From: CAIXMG01 sp964628065
Lineage (GTDB): Bacteria > Patescibacteriota > Minisyncoccia > Phycocordibacterales > UBA1006
DNA length: 45,850 nucleotides
Assembly (NCBI GenBank): GCA_964628065.1
Contig: CAZVLM010000005.1
Span: 1 to 45,850 of the forward strand
Reading direction: 5' to 3'
The first letter of the stretch is position 1. Every line of letters begins with the position of its first letter. Position numbers and translations under genes: made by a program. Shown here one piece after another: positions 1-7,374 of the stretch. Under the pieces are notes generated by a model. The model was not told where the DNA came from. It did no database searches and saw nothing but the letters and a program-made list of their open reading frames with translations.

Positions 1-1
1 A

Positions 2-1192
2 AAAGGGAAAGATATTCTGTATATCGGGAAAGCAACGAGTCTTCGCGACCGTGTGAGAAGTTATTTCGCTGCGGACTTAATTGATACGAGAGGACCGAAT
101 ATTTTAGATATGGTAACCCTTTCTAATGTAATCGAGTTCCAAGAAACAGAATCGGTGCTTGAGGCGCTGATTCTAGAAGCGAGTCTCATTAAGAAGTATC
201 AACCCAAATACAACGTAAAAGAAAAAGACGGTAAAAGTTTTTATCAAGTCATTATTACCGATGAAGAATGGCCTCGCATTATTATGGTGCGATCGCGCGA
301 CCTTAAAATCATGGAAATTACTGGGCGTATCTCACGAGTAAATTTTGATGGAAAGATGAAGTATTCATTTGGACCATTTCCGCATGGAACCGCGCTTCGC
401 GATGCTATGAAAATTATTCGAAAAATTTTCCCATACTTAGATCATAAGTCTGAACAGGAAGACAATTATCAGTTCTATCGACAACTGGGACTTTCTCCGG
501 ATACTGCCGGAGCTGATGCTCGTAAAGAATACTTAAAAAATATTTATAACATTCGATTATTCTTTGAAGGAAAAAAGTCTAAGATTATTAAGGAGCTCGA
601 GCAGGAGATGAATCGCCACGCAAAAGCGTTGGAGTTCGAACTTGCCGAAATTGCGAAACGAAAGATCTTCTCGTTAAAACACATTAATGACGTGGCGTTG
701 ATTAAGGATGAAAACCTTGAAGATCGACGCGAAAGTCTCCTTGATTCATTCCGTATTGAAGCCTATGACATTGCGCATATGTCAGGAAAAAATACGGTCG
801 GTGTCATGACGGTGGTCACGAACGGAAATGTTGATAAGGCAGAATATCGCAAGTTTAAAATAAGAGGTACAAAAGGCAACGATGACTATGCGAACCTGCA
901 GGAAATTATTACCCGCCGATTAAGTCATACAGAATGGAAAACCCCGAACCTTATCGCGATCGACGGAGGAGTGGGTCAGTATAACGCCGCAGCGGAAATA
1001 CTGAGAAAACTGGAAGTGAACATACCTCTCGTTTCTATTATCAAAGACGATCGTCACAAGCCAAAAGCACTTCATGGCGATGAGTCTCTGATTAAAAAAT
1101 ACAAGAAAGATATTCTTCTTGCTAACAGCGAATCGCATCGATTTGCGATTGGGTATCATAAGCAGGTGAGAGGGAAGGATTTTCTTAAGTAG
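2..1192 (+). CDS. uvrC: UvrC excinuclease subunit, 5'-truncated by window edge
   Basis: Nucleotide excision repair nuclease that makes the dual incisions with UvrB. The reading frame is open from base 2 and begins inside the GIY-YIG domain (ILYIGKA, then LRDRVRSYF), so the true start lies upstream. A UVR-type helix pair follows (about 599-690), then the RNase H-like endonuclease domain with the DIAHMSG and IAIDGGVGQ motifs, ending with SHRFAIGYHK. The protein stops about 10 residues after this domain. The C-terminal tandem helix-hairpin-helix domain of ordinary UvrC (about 600 residues) is absent, which is common in reduced genomes. No other gene is likely. Confidence 0.95.
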   Translation, partial: KGKDILYIGKATSLRDRVRSYFAADLIDTRGPNILDMVTLSNVIEFQETESVLEALILEASLIKKYQPKYNVKEKDGKSFYQVIITDEEWPRIIMVRSRDLKIMEITGRISRVNFDGKMKYSFGPFPHGTALRDAMKIIRKIFPYLDHKSEQEDNYQFYRQLGLSPDTAGADARKEYLKNIYNIRLFFEGKKSKIIKELEQEMNRHAKALEFELAEIAKRKIFSLKHINDVALIKDENLEDRRESLLDSFRIEAYDIAHMSGKNTVGVMTVVTNGNVDKAEYRKFKIRGTKGNDDYANLQEIITRRLSHTEWKTPNLIAIDGGVGQYNAAAEILRKLEVNIPLVSIIKDDRHKPKALHGDESLIKKYKKDILLANSESHRFAIGYHKQVRGKDFLK

Positions 1193-1217
1193 TAAGATAT
1201 TCGTTTAGGATGCTCTC

Positions 1218-1280
1218 CAACCACCACCCCCGCCGGCCTTCAGCCAGTCGGCCCCGCCTTATTCAAGGCGGGGCAGGTTG
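1218..1280. repeat. Two-hairpin palindromic element (copy G)
   Basis: This GC-rich block lies 25 nt after the uvrC stop and contrasts with its AT-rich surroundings. An outer CAACC/GGTTG pair encloses a first hairpin (GCCGGC with GTCGGC) and a second perfect 10-bp stem, GCCCCGCCTT/AAGGCGGGGC, with loop ATTC (1251-1274). The layout (an AACC..CACCCC lead, short hairpin, longer hairpin) matches the copies near topA and in dus although the stem bases differ. It may also end uvrC transcription, but no T-run follows. Confidence 0.6.
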
Positions 1281-1454
1281 CAAAAACTTGCAAATTCAGT
1301 AAAATAGTATAGGATTGTTCTTACCAAATCAGATGGTTCACTAAATGGCTCATAAAGAGACATTCGAGGTTCCATCGGTTAGTTGTTTTCATTAATAACT
1401 GACTCGGCAGTTTCCTGGAAAGCCATTTTGGCTCTCCGGTGGGAGCTGCCACTT
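1278..1454 (+). promoter_or_regulatory. Probable promoter and folded 5' leader of tRNA-Ala
   Basis: A possible promoter (TTGCAA at 1278-1283, 16-nt spacer, TAAAAT at 1300-1305) would start a transcript about 140 nt before the tRNA. The leader can fold into two hairpins. One is a 7-bp stem (1378-1384 with 1398-1404, one G-U). The other is long: 1406-1415 with 1441-1450 (10 bp including G-U pairs), then GGAAAGCC/GGCTCTCC with one mismatch and loop ATTTT. Only 4 nt separate the second hairpin from the tRNA. No protein gene is visible in 1193-1454. The promoter call is weak; the hairpins are clear. Confidence 0.45.
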
Positions 1455-1527
1455 GGGCCCTTAGCTTAGTTGGTAGAGCGCCTCACTTGCACTGAGGAGG
1501 TCAGGAGTTCGAATCTCCTAGGGTCCA
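1455..1527 (+). tRNA. tRNA-Ala (anticodon TGC)
   Basis: Full cloverleaf. Acceptor stem GGGCCCT pairs with AGGGTCC, the anticodon stem is CCTCA/TGAGG with loop CTTGCAC (anticodon TGC), the T-arm carries GTTCGAATC, and the discriminator is A. The next bases are CCG, so the CCA end is not fully encoded and must be added. A terminator hairpin follows after 9 nt. Confidence 0.97.
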
Positions 1528-1536
1528 CCGAAAAGC

Positions 1537-1563
1537 AAAATCCGCATTTCAAATGCGGATTTT
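1537..1563 (+). terminator. Terminator of the tRNA-Ala transcript
   Basis: A near-perfect palindrome: AAAATCCGCATTT, one base, then AAATGCGGATTTT. It can fold with a TTCAA-type loop and ends in a T-run. Confidence 0.85.
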
Positions 1564-1594
1564 GTGATGACTAGCCTTTTTTGTTTTCATAAGA

Positions 1595-1642
1595 TATACT
1601 CAATTCGAAAGGAAGTTATTTTTTTACTTAAACTTGTTCATT
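1595..1642 (+). promoter_or_regulatory. -10 box and leader of the 147-aa orphan gene
   Basis: TATACT at 1595-1600 is followed at the expected transcription start by ATTCGAAA, then by a 35-nt AT-rich leader holding ACTTAAA at 1626-1632, 10 nt before the ATG at 1643. Both TCGAAA and CTTAAA recur before other orphan genes in this window. Confidence 0.5.
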
Positions 1643-2086
1643 ATGGCAAATATACGTTATAAGACACTTGAGGAATTTATAGCAATCCTGAAAACTGAAG
1701 GCGTTCCAGAGGAAGCCATCCGTACCGAACAAGTGAGCATTGCATCGCTACTCTTTCGTAATGAGGCCCTACTTCAGAAAAAGGTTACAAAGGCGAAACG
1801 CCCCGTCCTATTAAGAAAAGAAATTCTCAGCGTAAAGCTTAAAAAGGAAAGCGGGCTGCTAGGCACGCTACGCATTGAGTTCTATCTTGAGGTGTTGGGC
1901 GACAAGCTTATTACCAAAGTGAGACGAATGGGAGGAACACAGCTTAACTTGTTCGATGATCCTGAAATTGCTCTTCAAAGATTTCTTTCGGATCACCGAA
2001 TGTATTTCGATAAGAAAAACTACACCAAGTTTGTGCACCCAGATCAGAAACAGCTTACCGTGAGCGGACTGTTCAAGGTTGCTTGA
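1643..2086 (+). CDS. Hypothetical protein with a sliding-clamp-like binding motif
   Basis: A 147-residue basic protein of no family I recognise. ATG at 1643 is preferred over an in-frame TTG at 1634 because the ACTTAAA element lies 10 nt before it, the distance seen at sibling genes. The residues around 100-104 read QLNLF, which fits the bacterial DnaN clamp-binding consensus QL(S/D)LF, so a role in replication or repair is possible but unproven. It has no signal peptide or membrane segment. It is monocistronic, with its own promoter and a strong terminator, and lies between tRNA-Ala and mscL. Confidence 0.8.
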   Translation: MANIRYKTLEEFIAILKTEGVPEEAIRTEQVSIASLLFRNEALLQKKVTKAKRPVLLRKEILSVKLKKESGLLGTLRIEFYLEVLGDKLITKVRRMGGTQLNLFDDPEIALQRFLSDHRMYFDKKNYTKFVHPDQKQLTVSGLFKVA

Positions 2087-2098
2087 TTTGTTACCCGT

Positions 2099-2135
2099 CC
2101 CACAAAGCTTATTTATAAGCTTTGTGGGAATTTTT
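2099..2135 (+). terminator. Intrinsic terminator
   Basis: A perfect 12-bp stem, CCCACAAAGCTT/AAGCTTTGTGGG, with loop ATTTAT and AATTTTTG after it, 12 nt past the stop codon. Confidence 0.9.
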
Positions 2136-2167
2136 GTAATCTATTTTATTCATGCTACGATATTTCC

Positions 2168-2506
2168 ATGGAATCATTCAACAAATACATCCCAAGCAAG
2201 GCAACAAGCTTTGCGCAGGAATTTAAGGAATTTGCACTAAAGGGGAGCGTGATCGACCTTGCAGTTGGTATTATCATTGGTACCGCGTTTAATGCAGTAG
2301 TAAATTCCTTAGTGGCAGATGTTATCATGCCAATCATTGCAACCATTTTTGGAAAGCCTGATTTTAGTGCTATTGCTATTGGAAATATCATGATCGGAAA
2401 CTTTATTACTGCGATCGTTAATTTCCTTATCATTGCATTGTCAGTATTTGTCACGATAAAGTTCTTAATAAGAACTAAAAAGGCAGAAGAAGTCGAAGCA
2501 AAATAA
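2168..2506 (+). CDS. mscL: Large-conductance mechanosensitive channel MscL
   Basis: A homopentameric inner-membrane channel that opens on membrane stretch to release solutes during osmotic downshock. At 112 residues it is shorter than the usual 130-150. It has the N-terminal amphipathic helix, the conserved TM1 stretch (GSVIDLAVGIIIGTAF then SLVADVIMP), a short periplasmic loop, and TM2 at about 73-98, followed by a shortened charged tail. Its stop codon lies inside a symmetric terminator shared with the converging gene. Confidence 0.95.
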   Translation: MESFNKYIPSKATSFAQEFKEFALKGSVIDLAVGIIIGTAFNAVVNSLVADVIMPIIATIFGKPDFSAIAIGNIMIGNFITAIVNFLIIALSVFVTIKFLIRTKKAEEVEAK

Positions 2507-2527
2507 AACCCCTCAGGGGTTTTATTT
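2501..2527. terminator. Bidirectional terminator between mscL and the ZIP-like gene
   Basis: A perfect 12-bp stem, AAATAAAACCCC/GGGGTTTTATTT, with loop TCA. T-runs occur on both strands, and it serves the converging genes on each side. Confidence 0.9.
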
Positions 2528-3091
2528 GTGGTGTAGATGATGCCATTCATCAATAAGGTGATGGGCAATATCTCCAATAAAAAGGAAGATGCTCCCGACA
2601 AGGTAGTCATGGAGCCCTACAATCTGCCCAAGATAGACTCCGCCAATTTTTCCTACAGAAATACCGGCGATCCAGACGCCTGTAACCGCAATGATTGCAG
2701 AGAGAATTTTCCAAGCGCGCTTTGTCTGAAACGGTACGAGCATAGCCCACACGACGACGTACAATGCTGGCTGACGGATCAGTTCATGAGACCACACTCC
2801 GAGCATTCGATATTCTGTTGCTATACTCTGGAGGGCGACGCCATCAATCATTGAGTGGATGAAATTTAATCCTATGAATATTCCTATGGTGAGCCAGAAT
2901 CCTGACCACTTGGAATGAGTTCCGCAGGTCAATTTTCCTACAAAGTATCCCACTATTAAATAAATGGGAATCATCCATAAGTATCCTAAATCGGCTCGTG
3001 CTTGATAAATTAATAAGGCTACAATTGCTGTAATAGCAATGAGCTTAATGATGTAGAATATATTTTCCTTAGTCACAAAAGATACCTTCAT
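2522..3091 (-). CDS. Small ZIP-like integral membrane protein
   Basis: A hydrophobic protein of about 189 residues with five or six membrane spans. It has three histidine-rich sites: HSMIDGVAL, SHELIRQPA and a C-terminal IAHHLIDEWHHLHH. The first resembles the TM4 metal-site motif of ZIP transporters (H-x-x-x-D/E-G-x-A) and the second the TM5 HE motif, so divalent metal transport or binding is plausible. It is much smaller than usual ZIP proteins, so this is a distant call. The start is uncertain: ATG at 3091 lies inside a hairpin, an upstream ATG lies at 3112, and GTG at 3076 would also serve. Confidence 0.65.
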   Translation of the reverse strand: MKVSFVTKENIFYIIKLIAITAIVALLIYQARADLGYLWMIPIYLIVGYFVGKLTCGTHSKWSGFWLTIGIFIGLNFIHSMIDGVALQSIATEYRMLGVWSHELIRQPALYVVVWAMLVPFQTKRAWKILSAIIAVTGVWIAGISVGKIGGVYLGQIVGLHDYLVGSIFLFIGDIAHHLIDEWHHLHHK

Positions 3092-3105
3092 AGTATGAAG
3101 GTATC
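3081..3105 (-). terminator. Hairpin after the DUF5667 gene, overlapping the next start
   Basis: A 25-bp palindrome, GATACCTTCATA, one base, then its exact complement. On the minus strand TTTT follows, so it can end the sigma/DUF5667 transcript. It also covers one candidate start codon of the ZIP-like gene, so a regulatory role on that gene is possible. Confidence 0.65.
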
Positions 3106-3122
3106 TTAGCATATTCTATGCA

Positions 3123-4256
3123 TTATTGGTCCTTTGTTTGATCTTTTGTCTTTATCTTGTAGGTAGTTTCCAATGATTGCGTAAGACTTGCTTCGTCAAG
3201 CAATTGCTCAGCTTTTTGGATAAGTACGAGAGATTCACTATAAAGCCCCATATCCATTTTCTTCTTTGCTTGCTCGGTAAGTTCACGAGCAATGGTTTCA
3301 AAAGATTTTGGAGCTTCAACTGGCTCGGCGGTTGGGGTTACGGCACCAGTCATGAAAACAGTTCCTGGTGTTGTAACCTGCACTTTAGCAGCCATTGGCA
3401 CAGCGACTGTAGTGGCAGATATCGTAGGTGTACCAGAAGCCATCTTAAGAGTAGTGCTTGGATTGATGTCGGTGATAGGAATAATAATATCAGTGTCAGA
3501 TGCGGCGGTAACTGCCGGAGCTGGTACTTCTTCTGGAAGATCAGATAGCTTCTTTTCAAGTACTGCTAATCGAGAGACAGCTTGCGATTTTGTATCGTCA
3601 TTCGGTTTCAAAGATACAATTTGTTCAAACTTAATCTTTTCGGTTGCAAGTTTTTTTGTGGTTACCTGAGCAGCGAGAACAATGGTTCCGATATTTTGAT
3701 TGGTGTTTTGTTCAATACTTGCAAGGATTTTTCCGTTACTTGAGAATGTTGTTTCAAGTATGTTTGTCGCAGCAAGGGCGAGTTCAGGGTTTTTATTCTG
3801 AAGTGTATCAGCAGTTGATCGAATCGTTTCGCGTGAATGCTCAAGTCCTGATTGAATAATGGCTGAAGTATTATCGTTAAGTTCCTGCTTTAGTGCGAGC
3901 TTGGTTGCTTCGTCAAAACGGGTTTCAATGCGCTTTGTTTCGTAGGCAATAACCGCCTCTGGGGTATTCTGATTTTTAGCCTTAAATTCTTCCACCCAAA
4001 GTTTTATAGGGTAGAGTCGTTGGTTGGGAAGTGATTTCATAGAGGCATTGGTAATACCAATAGATCCACCAAGGACAATTACAAGACTTGCAAGCGCCAT
4101 TGTTGCATATCTAAACATATAAGGCGACAACAATCCTGATTTTACAGGATGAGTGGTTGCATACGAAAGGAGCGCACTTTTCATACGTCGTTTTTCCTCG
4201 GAGGTCATCTCATTATTTGAGAGCCAGTATTCAATTATTTCAAATGGATTTTTCAT
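3123..4256 (-). CDS. DUF5667-type membrane protein, probable ECF sigma partner
   Basis: A 377-residue protein. A short cytoplasmic part (about 1-50) is followed by one membrane span (about 52-72), then a helical, charged outer region (about 80-235) with the look of a DUF5667 domain. A proline, threonine and alanine-rich linker and a final helical segment (about 325-365) follow. It sits 35 nt downstream of an ECF sigma gene on the same strand, the usual place for an anti-sigma or sensor protein, so it may hold the sigma factor at the membrane. No zinc anti-sigma HxxxCxxC motif is visible, so the anti-sigma role is inferred from context only. Confidence 0.75.
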   Translation of the reverse strand: MKNPFEIIEYWLSNNEMTSEEKRRMKSALLSYATTHPVKSGLLSPYMFRYATMALASLVIVLGGSIGITNASMKSLPNQRLYPIKLWVEEFKAKNQNTPEAVIAYETKRIETRFDEATKLALKQELNDNTSAIIQSGLEHSRETIRSTADTLQNKNPELALAATNILETTFSSNGKILASIEQNTNQNIGTIVLAAQVTTKKLATEKIKFEQIVSLKPNDDTKSQAVSRLAVLEKKLSDLPEEVPAPAVTAASDTDIIIPITDINPSTTLKMASGTPTISATTVAVPMAAKVQVTTPGTVFMTGAVTPTAEPVEAPKSFETIARELTEQAKKKMDMGLYSESLVLIQKAEQLLDEASLTQSLETTYKIKTKDQTKDQ

Positions 4257-4291
4257 AACGTTATTTCGAAAATTGTGTGCGCCTGCCGGTT

Positions 4292-4822
4292 CTACAGAAG
4301 CGGCTCTGTTTCCGTGGGAAATAGCCTCTGTGCGTATTTGATTGCGCGATGGATTTTTACTGAAATGGTATTTTCAGACTCCTTATACATGGCGGCAATT
4401 TCAGCGAGCGTAAGCTCTTGGATGAATCTCAGCACCAAAATTTCGTAGTGCTGTTCAGGAAGTTGCTTAAGCTGTTCAATTGCCTGTGCAATATCGAGCT
4501 TAGATCCGGAAATTTCTAGTTTGTCATCAGCAAGCCTTGGAGCGATGCCGTCTTCCATAATCGTGTCCAATGAAAGGGACTGTTTCTTGCGACTATGGTC
4601 GATAATAAGGTTTCGAGCGGTTCGATAGAGAAATGCTCGAGCCATATCAATGGTTTTACCTGATCTCATGTAATCCCAGGTTTTTACGAACGTTTCCTGG
4701 ATAATATCCAAGGAAAGGTCGCGATTTCGGGTTTTAGATAGGCAAAATCTAAAGATTTCATCGTTGAAACCTTCGTACATTTCCATAAATTTCCGCTCAG
4801 TATCTTTTGGGGAGATCTTCAT
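4292..4822 (-). CDS. ECF-type RNA polymerase sigma factor
   Basis: A 176-residue extracytoplasmic-function sigma factor. Region 2 covers about residues 15-85, with the DIIQETFVKTW core that contacts polymerase and the -10 box. Region 4 covers about 115-170 and is a helix-turn-helix (LTLAEIAAMYKESENTISVK) that reads the -35 box. There is no region 3, as expected. It is first in a two-gene operon with the DUF5667 protein and is transcribed from a promoter divergent from the NADH dehydrogenase gene. Stress response control is likely, but the signal is unknown. Confidence 0.93.
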   Translation of the reverse strand: MKISPKDTERKFMEMYEGFNDEIFRFCLSKTRNRDLSLDIIQETFVKTWDYMRSGKTIDMARAFLYRTARNLIIDHSRKKQSLSLDTIMEDGIAPRLADDKLEISGSKLDIAQAIEQLKQLPEQHYEILVLRFIQELTLAEIAAMYKESENTISVKIHRAIKYAQRLFPTETEPLL

Positions 4823-4873
4823 AAGTATATGACGAAACGCAAGGCAATTTCTTACCTCTTTTCAAGTGCTGGT

Positions 4874-4899
4874 ATTATACCATATAAAACTGGTATAAT
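4874..4899. promoter_or_regulatory. Mirror-image divergent extended -10 promoters
   Basis: ATTATACCA (4874-4882), an 8-nt spacer, then TGGTATAAT (4891-4899) form a perfect 9-bp inverted repeat. Each arm is an extended -10 box (TGGTATAAT) pointing outward. The plus arm ends 8 nt before the ATG of the NADH dehydrogenase gene, giving a leaderless message. The minus arm would start the sigma factor message about 45 nt before its ATG. The symmetry could also be an operator. Confidence 0.6.
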
Positions 4900-4907
4900 C
4901 ACGTGAT

Positions 4908-6116
4908 ATGCAAGAAAATATAAGGAATATTAAGAGCGTTATTGTAGTGGGTGGGGGATTCGGAGGAGTGCGAACCGCATTAAATCTTTCAAAGGCGAGT
5001 CACCTTTCGGTAACCCTTATCTCAAATAATCCAAATTTTGAATACTATCCAGGACTTCACAAACTAGTAGGAGTCTCACAACATCCAACGTATCAAGTTC
5101 CATTGAGCGCTATTTTTAAGTCTAAAAATGTACAGGTTGTCATTGAAAAGGTGATAGGCGTTGATGTGCAACTTAAAAAGGTGATCACGGAGAACAGTGC
5201 ATACTCTGCGGATTCAATCGTTCTTGCGGTAGGAAGCCAGACGGATTATTTCAATATTGAAGGACTTGAGGGAGTCGCTTATGGATTTAAGTCGGTAGCG
5301 GAAGCTAAGAGGCTACGGCTTCATATTGAGGAAATGTTTGCGAAACATGCCCGTGCAGATAAAACAGAAGCAGTGGTGGGACTTCATATGGTTATTGTGG
5401 GAGCTGGACCAAACGGGGTGGATCTTGCCGGAGAACTGGCTGCATTTGGTAAGAAGTTGGCGAAAGAATATGGGGTAGCTGAGTCATTACTTACCATTGA
5501 CCTTATTGAAGCAGGACCGAGAGTATTAGGAATGCTTCCAGAAAAGGTGAGTCATAAGGTAGAAAAAAGATTACGATTTTTGGGGGTAAACGTATTGTGT
5601 AACCGTGACTTGAAAAAAGATGAGTCGTGGACAGTAACATTTGCTGATATGAAAATGGGTGCGCGAACACTAGTGTGGACGGCAGGCGTCAGTTCGAATG
5701 AGTTGATGAAAAAAATAAATGGATTAGTACTTGGGAAAAGAAATCGAGGGGCGGTAGATGAGTATTTGCAGGCAAAAGGCACTTCTCAAGTATTTGAAAA
5801 CGTATTCCTTATTGGAGATATTGCAGACACGCAATATTCAGGACTTGCGCAAACAGCGATCTATGATGGTAACTACATTTCAAAACTTATTATAGATAAG
5901 TCGTACGGAAAAAAACCTACTGCGTATGTTCCGCATAAAAATGCTTTCAATATCGGTGTTGGCCCGCGATGGTCTGTCATGCAAGTGGGATCGTTTGTAT
6001 CATATGGACTTTTCCCATATTTAGTTCGAACCTTGATTGATATTAATTTCTTTTTGTCGTTGGTTTCGGTGAAAGAAGTTTGGGGAATGTATTTTGGCAA
6101 AAAGACCTTAAAATAA
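4908..6116 (+). CDS. ndh: Type II NADH dehydrogenase-like FAD oxidoreductase
   Basis: A 402-residue flavoprotein that would pass electrons from NADH to a quinone or other acceptor without pumping protons. It has an N-terminal FAD-binding Rossmann motif (VVGGGFGG, about 13-20), a second dinucleotide motif for NADH (IVGAGPNGVDLAGE, about 164-177), and the late FAD-binding signature VFLIGDIAD (about 300). The C-terminal 50 residues are hydrophobic, as in membrane-associated NDH-2. Its message is probably leaderless. Sulfide:quinone reductase is a related alternative, but the cysteine pattern of that family is not evident. Confidence 0.85.
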   Translation: MQENIRNIKSVIVVGGGFGGVRTALNLSKASHLSVTLISNNPNFEYYPGLHKLVGVSQHPTYQVPLSAIFKSKNVQVVIEKVIGVDVQLKKVITENSAYSADSIVLAVGSQTDYFNIEGLEGVAYGFKSVAEAKRLRLHIEEMFAKHARADKTEAVVGLHMVIVGAGPNGVDLAGELAAFGKKLAKEYGVAESLLTIDLIEAGPRVLGMLPEKVSHKVEKRLRFLGVNVLCNRDLKKDESWTVTFADMKMGARTLVWTAGVSSNELMKKINGLVLGKRNRGAVDEYLQAKGTSQVFENVFLIGDIADTQYSGLAQTAIYDGNYISKLIIDKSYGKKPTAYVPHKNAFNIGVGPRWSVMQVGSFVSYGLFPYLVRTLIDINFFLSLVSVKEVWGMYFGKKTLK

Positions 6117-6131
6117 GGTCTTTTTACTATA

Positions 6132-6159
6132 TTGACATTGTCTATTATTTATGTATAAT
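6132..6159 (+). promoter_or_regulatory. Sigma-70 promoter for the 377-aa orphan gene
   Basis: TTGACA (6132-6137), a 16-nt spacer and TATAAT (6154-6159) match the sigma-70 consensus exactly. ATTCGAAA lies at the expected transcription start, giving a leader of about 35 nt. Confidence 0.85.
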
Positions 6160-6200
6160 GACATTCGAAACTATTAATAAACAAATAAAACCCCAGGACC

Positions 6201-7334
6201 ATGAACGGAAAAGATGGACAAGAAGTTAACGCAAGTACTACTCTTAGTCAAGATGAGCAAAAAACACTGCTCATTAAGATGTGGCATGCCGTAAAAAACG
6301 CAGTGAAGCAAAAAGCTCCGAACGCCCAATCTGAATTTATAAACAATAGTGGTTATCCTAAGTTGAGGTTCAGATCTAGAAACAGTAATGTTATTAAGAC
6401 GGTAAAGGAGGCGTTAGAAAAAATGCCTATACCTATTGAGCTAAATTTAGACAATATAGGAAACGATAATATTGTTGTTTCGATTGATACCACAAAGGCG
6501 CATGACTTTCTTTATGTTAACAAGCAAAGGCTTATGACCCATCCTGCGTTGTTGCTTATTGCAACCAAGCCGGTTGAAAAAAGTGTTGTGGCAAATAATC
6601 AAATTACTCCTCAGATTAAGACTGAGATAGAGCAACACCCGGCTCCTATGTTGGTGGCTTCGGTGGAGGATTTGAACACCGCAAGGCTTAGCTTTAAGGC
6701 CCTATTAAGTAAGTGCGGTGCAAGGTCAGGCAATGCAAAAGAGGGAGGACATTACCACACTCTTAGGTATACCCAGCCCGATGGAAAGCTTACCGCCGCT
6801 TTTTATCACAATGACGCAGTGCAAGCTGAAAGGACTATAGATTTTTTGACAAAAATTGGCTGTAAGCCCGAAATGGGCCCAAAGACCTCTACTTCAATTA
6901 TTACTGTTGTTAACACAGGAGTTGATTATGCTGCTATGTTTACTGAAGAGCTGAAAGCATACTTTCCCGTTGCTGTAGCTCAGCAAAATAATAACAATAC
7001 TGTGACTGTGAAAAAAGCTGAAAAATCTGTGATTAAGGAAGTTAAGAACGAATTGCAACCAGTGGAGGGGGAAGTTACAAACCCGAACCTGATACCATTA
7101 GGGTTACTCTACAACAATTTAAAAGACGTAGAAAAGAAAGTTTTTTTAGAAAGTATCGGCGTAAAAGAATCTAACGAAGAAGTAATTCGGAACGCAGAAC
7201 GGACGAAATTCCGGAACTTGGTTACGAAAAGCTTTGAAGATGGAAATTTTGCACTTGTTTCTAAAATAGATCCGTTTGAAAAAACAGAAAATGGGTTTCT
7301 ACTAAAAATGTACGGAATTGATAAGCTCATTTAA
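6201..7334 (+). CDS. Hypothetical protein, possible duplicated N-terminal domain
   Basis: A 377-residue soluble protein not recognised. Two stretches (about 50-105 and 185-250) share a pattern: an L-R-(F/Y) strand, a helix with a lysine- or glutamate-rich face, then a strand with I-x-V-V and D(T/Y)xxxxF. This suggests two copies of a small alpha/beta domain. A linker rich in N, V, K and E (about 265-300) leads to a helical C-terminal third. There is no signal peptide or membrane segment. It is monocistronic, with a consensus promoter and its own terminator. It belongs to the set of orphan genes here with a TCGAAA start region. Confidence 0.8.
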   Translation: MNGKDGQEVNASTTLSQDEQKTLLIKMWHAVKNAVKQKAPNAQSEFINNSGYPKLRFRSRNSNVIKTVKEALEKMPIPIELNLDNIGNDNIVVSIDTTKAHDFLYVNKQRLMTHPALLLIATKPVEKSVVANNQITPQIKTEIEQHPAPMLVASVEDLNTARLSFKALLSKCGARSGNAKEGGHYHTLRYTQPDGKLTAAFYHNDAVQAERTIDFLTKIGCKPEMGPKTSTSIITVVNTGVDYAAMFTEELKAYFPVAVAQQNNNNTVTVKKAEKSVIKEVKNELQPVEGEVTNPNLIPLGLLYNNLKDVEKKVFLESIGVKESNEEVIRNAERTKFRNLVTKSFEDGNFALVSKIDPFEKTENGFLLKMYGIDKLI

Positions 7335-7344
7335 CAAAAAAACA

Positions 7345-7374
7345 GGCCGCCGCTCTTATGAGGGCGGTCTTTTA
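7345..7374. terminator. Terminator between converging genes
   Basis: The stem GGCCGCC/GGGCGGTC (one G-U) has T-rich sequence on the plus side and an A-run on the other, so it works both ways between the orphan gene and the glycosylase gene. Confidence 0.8.
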
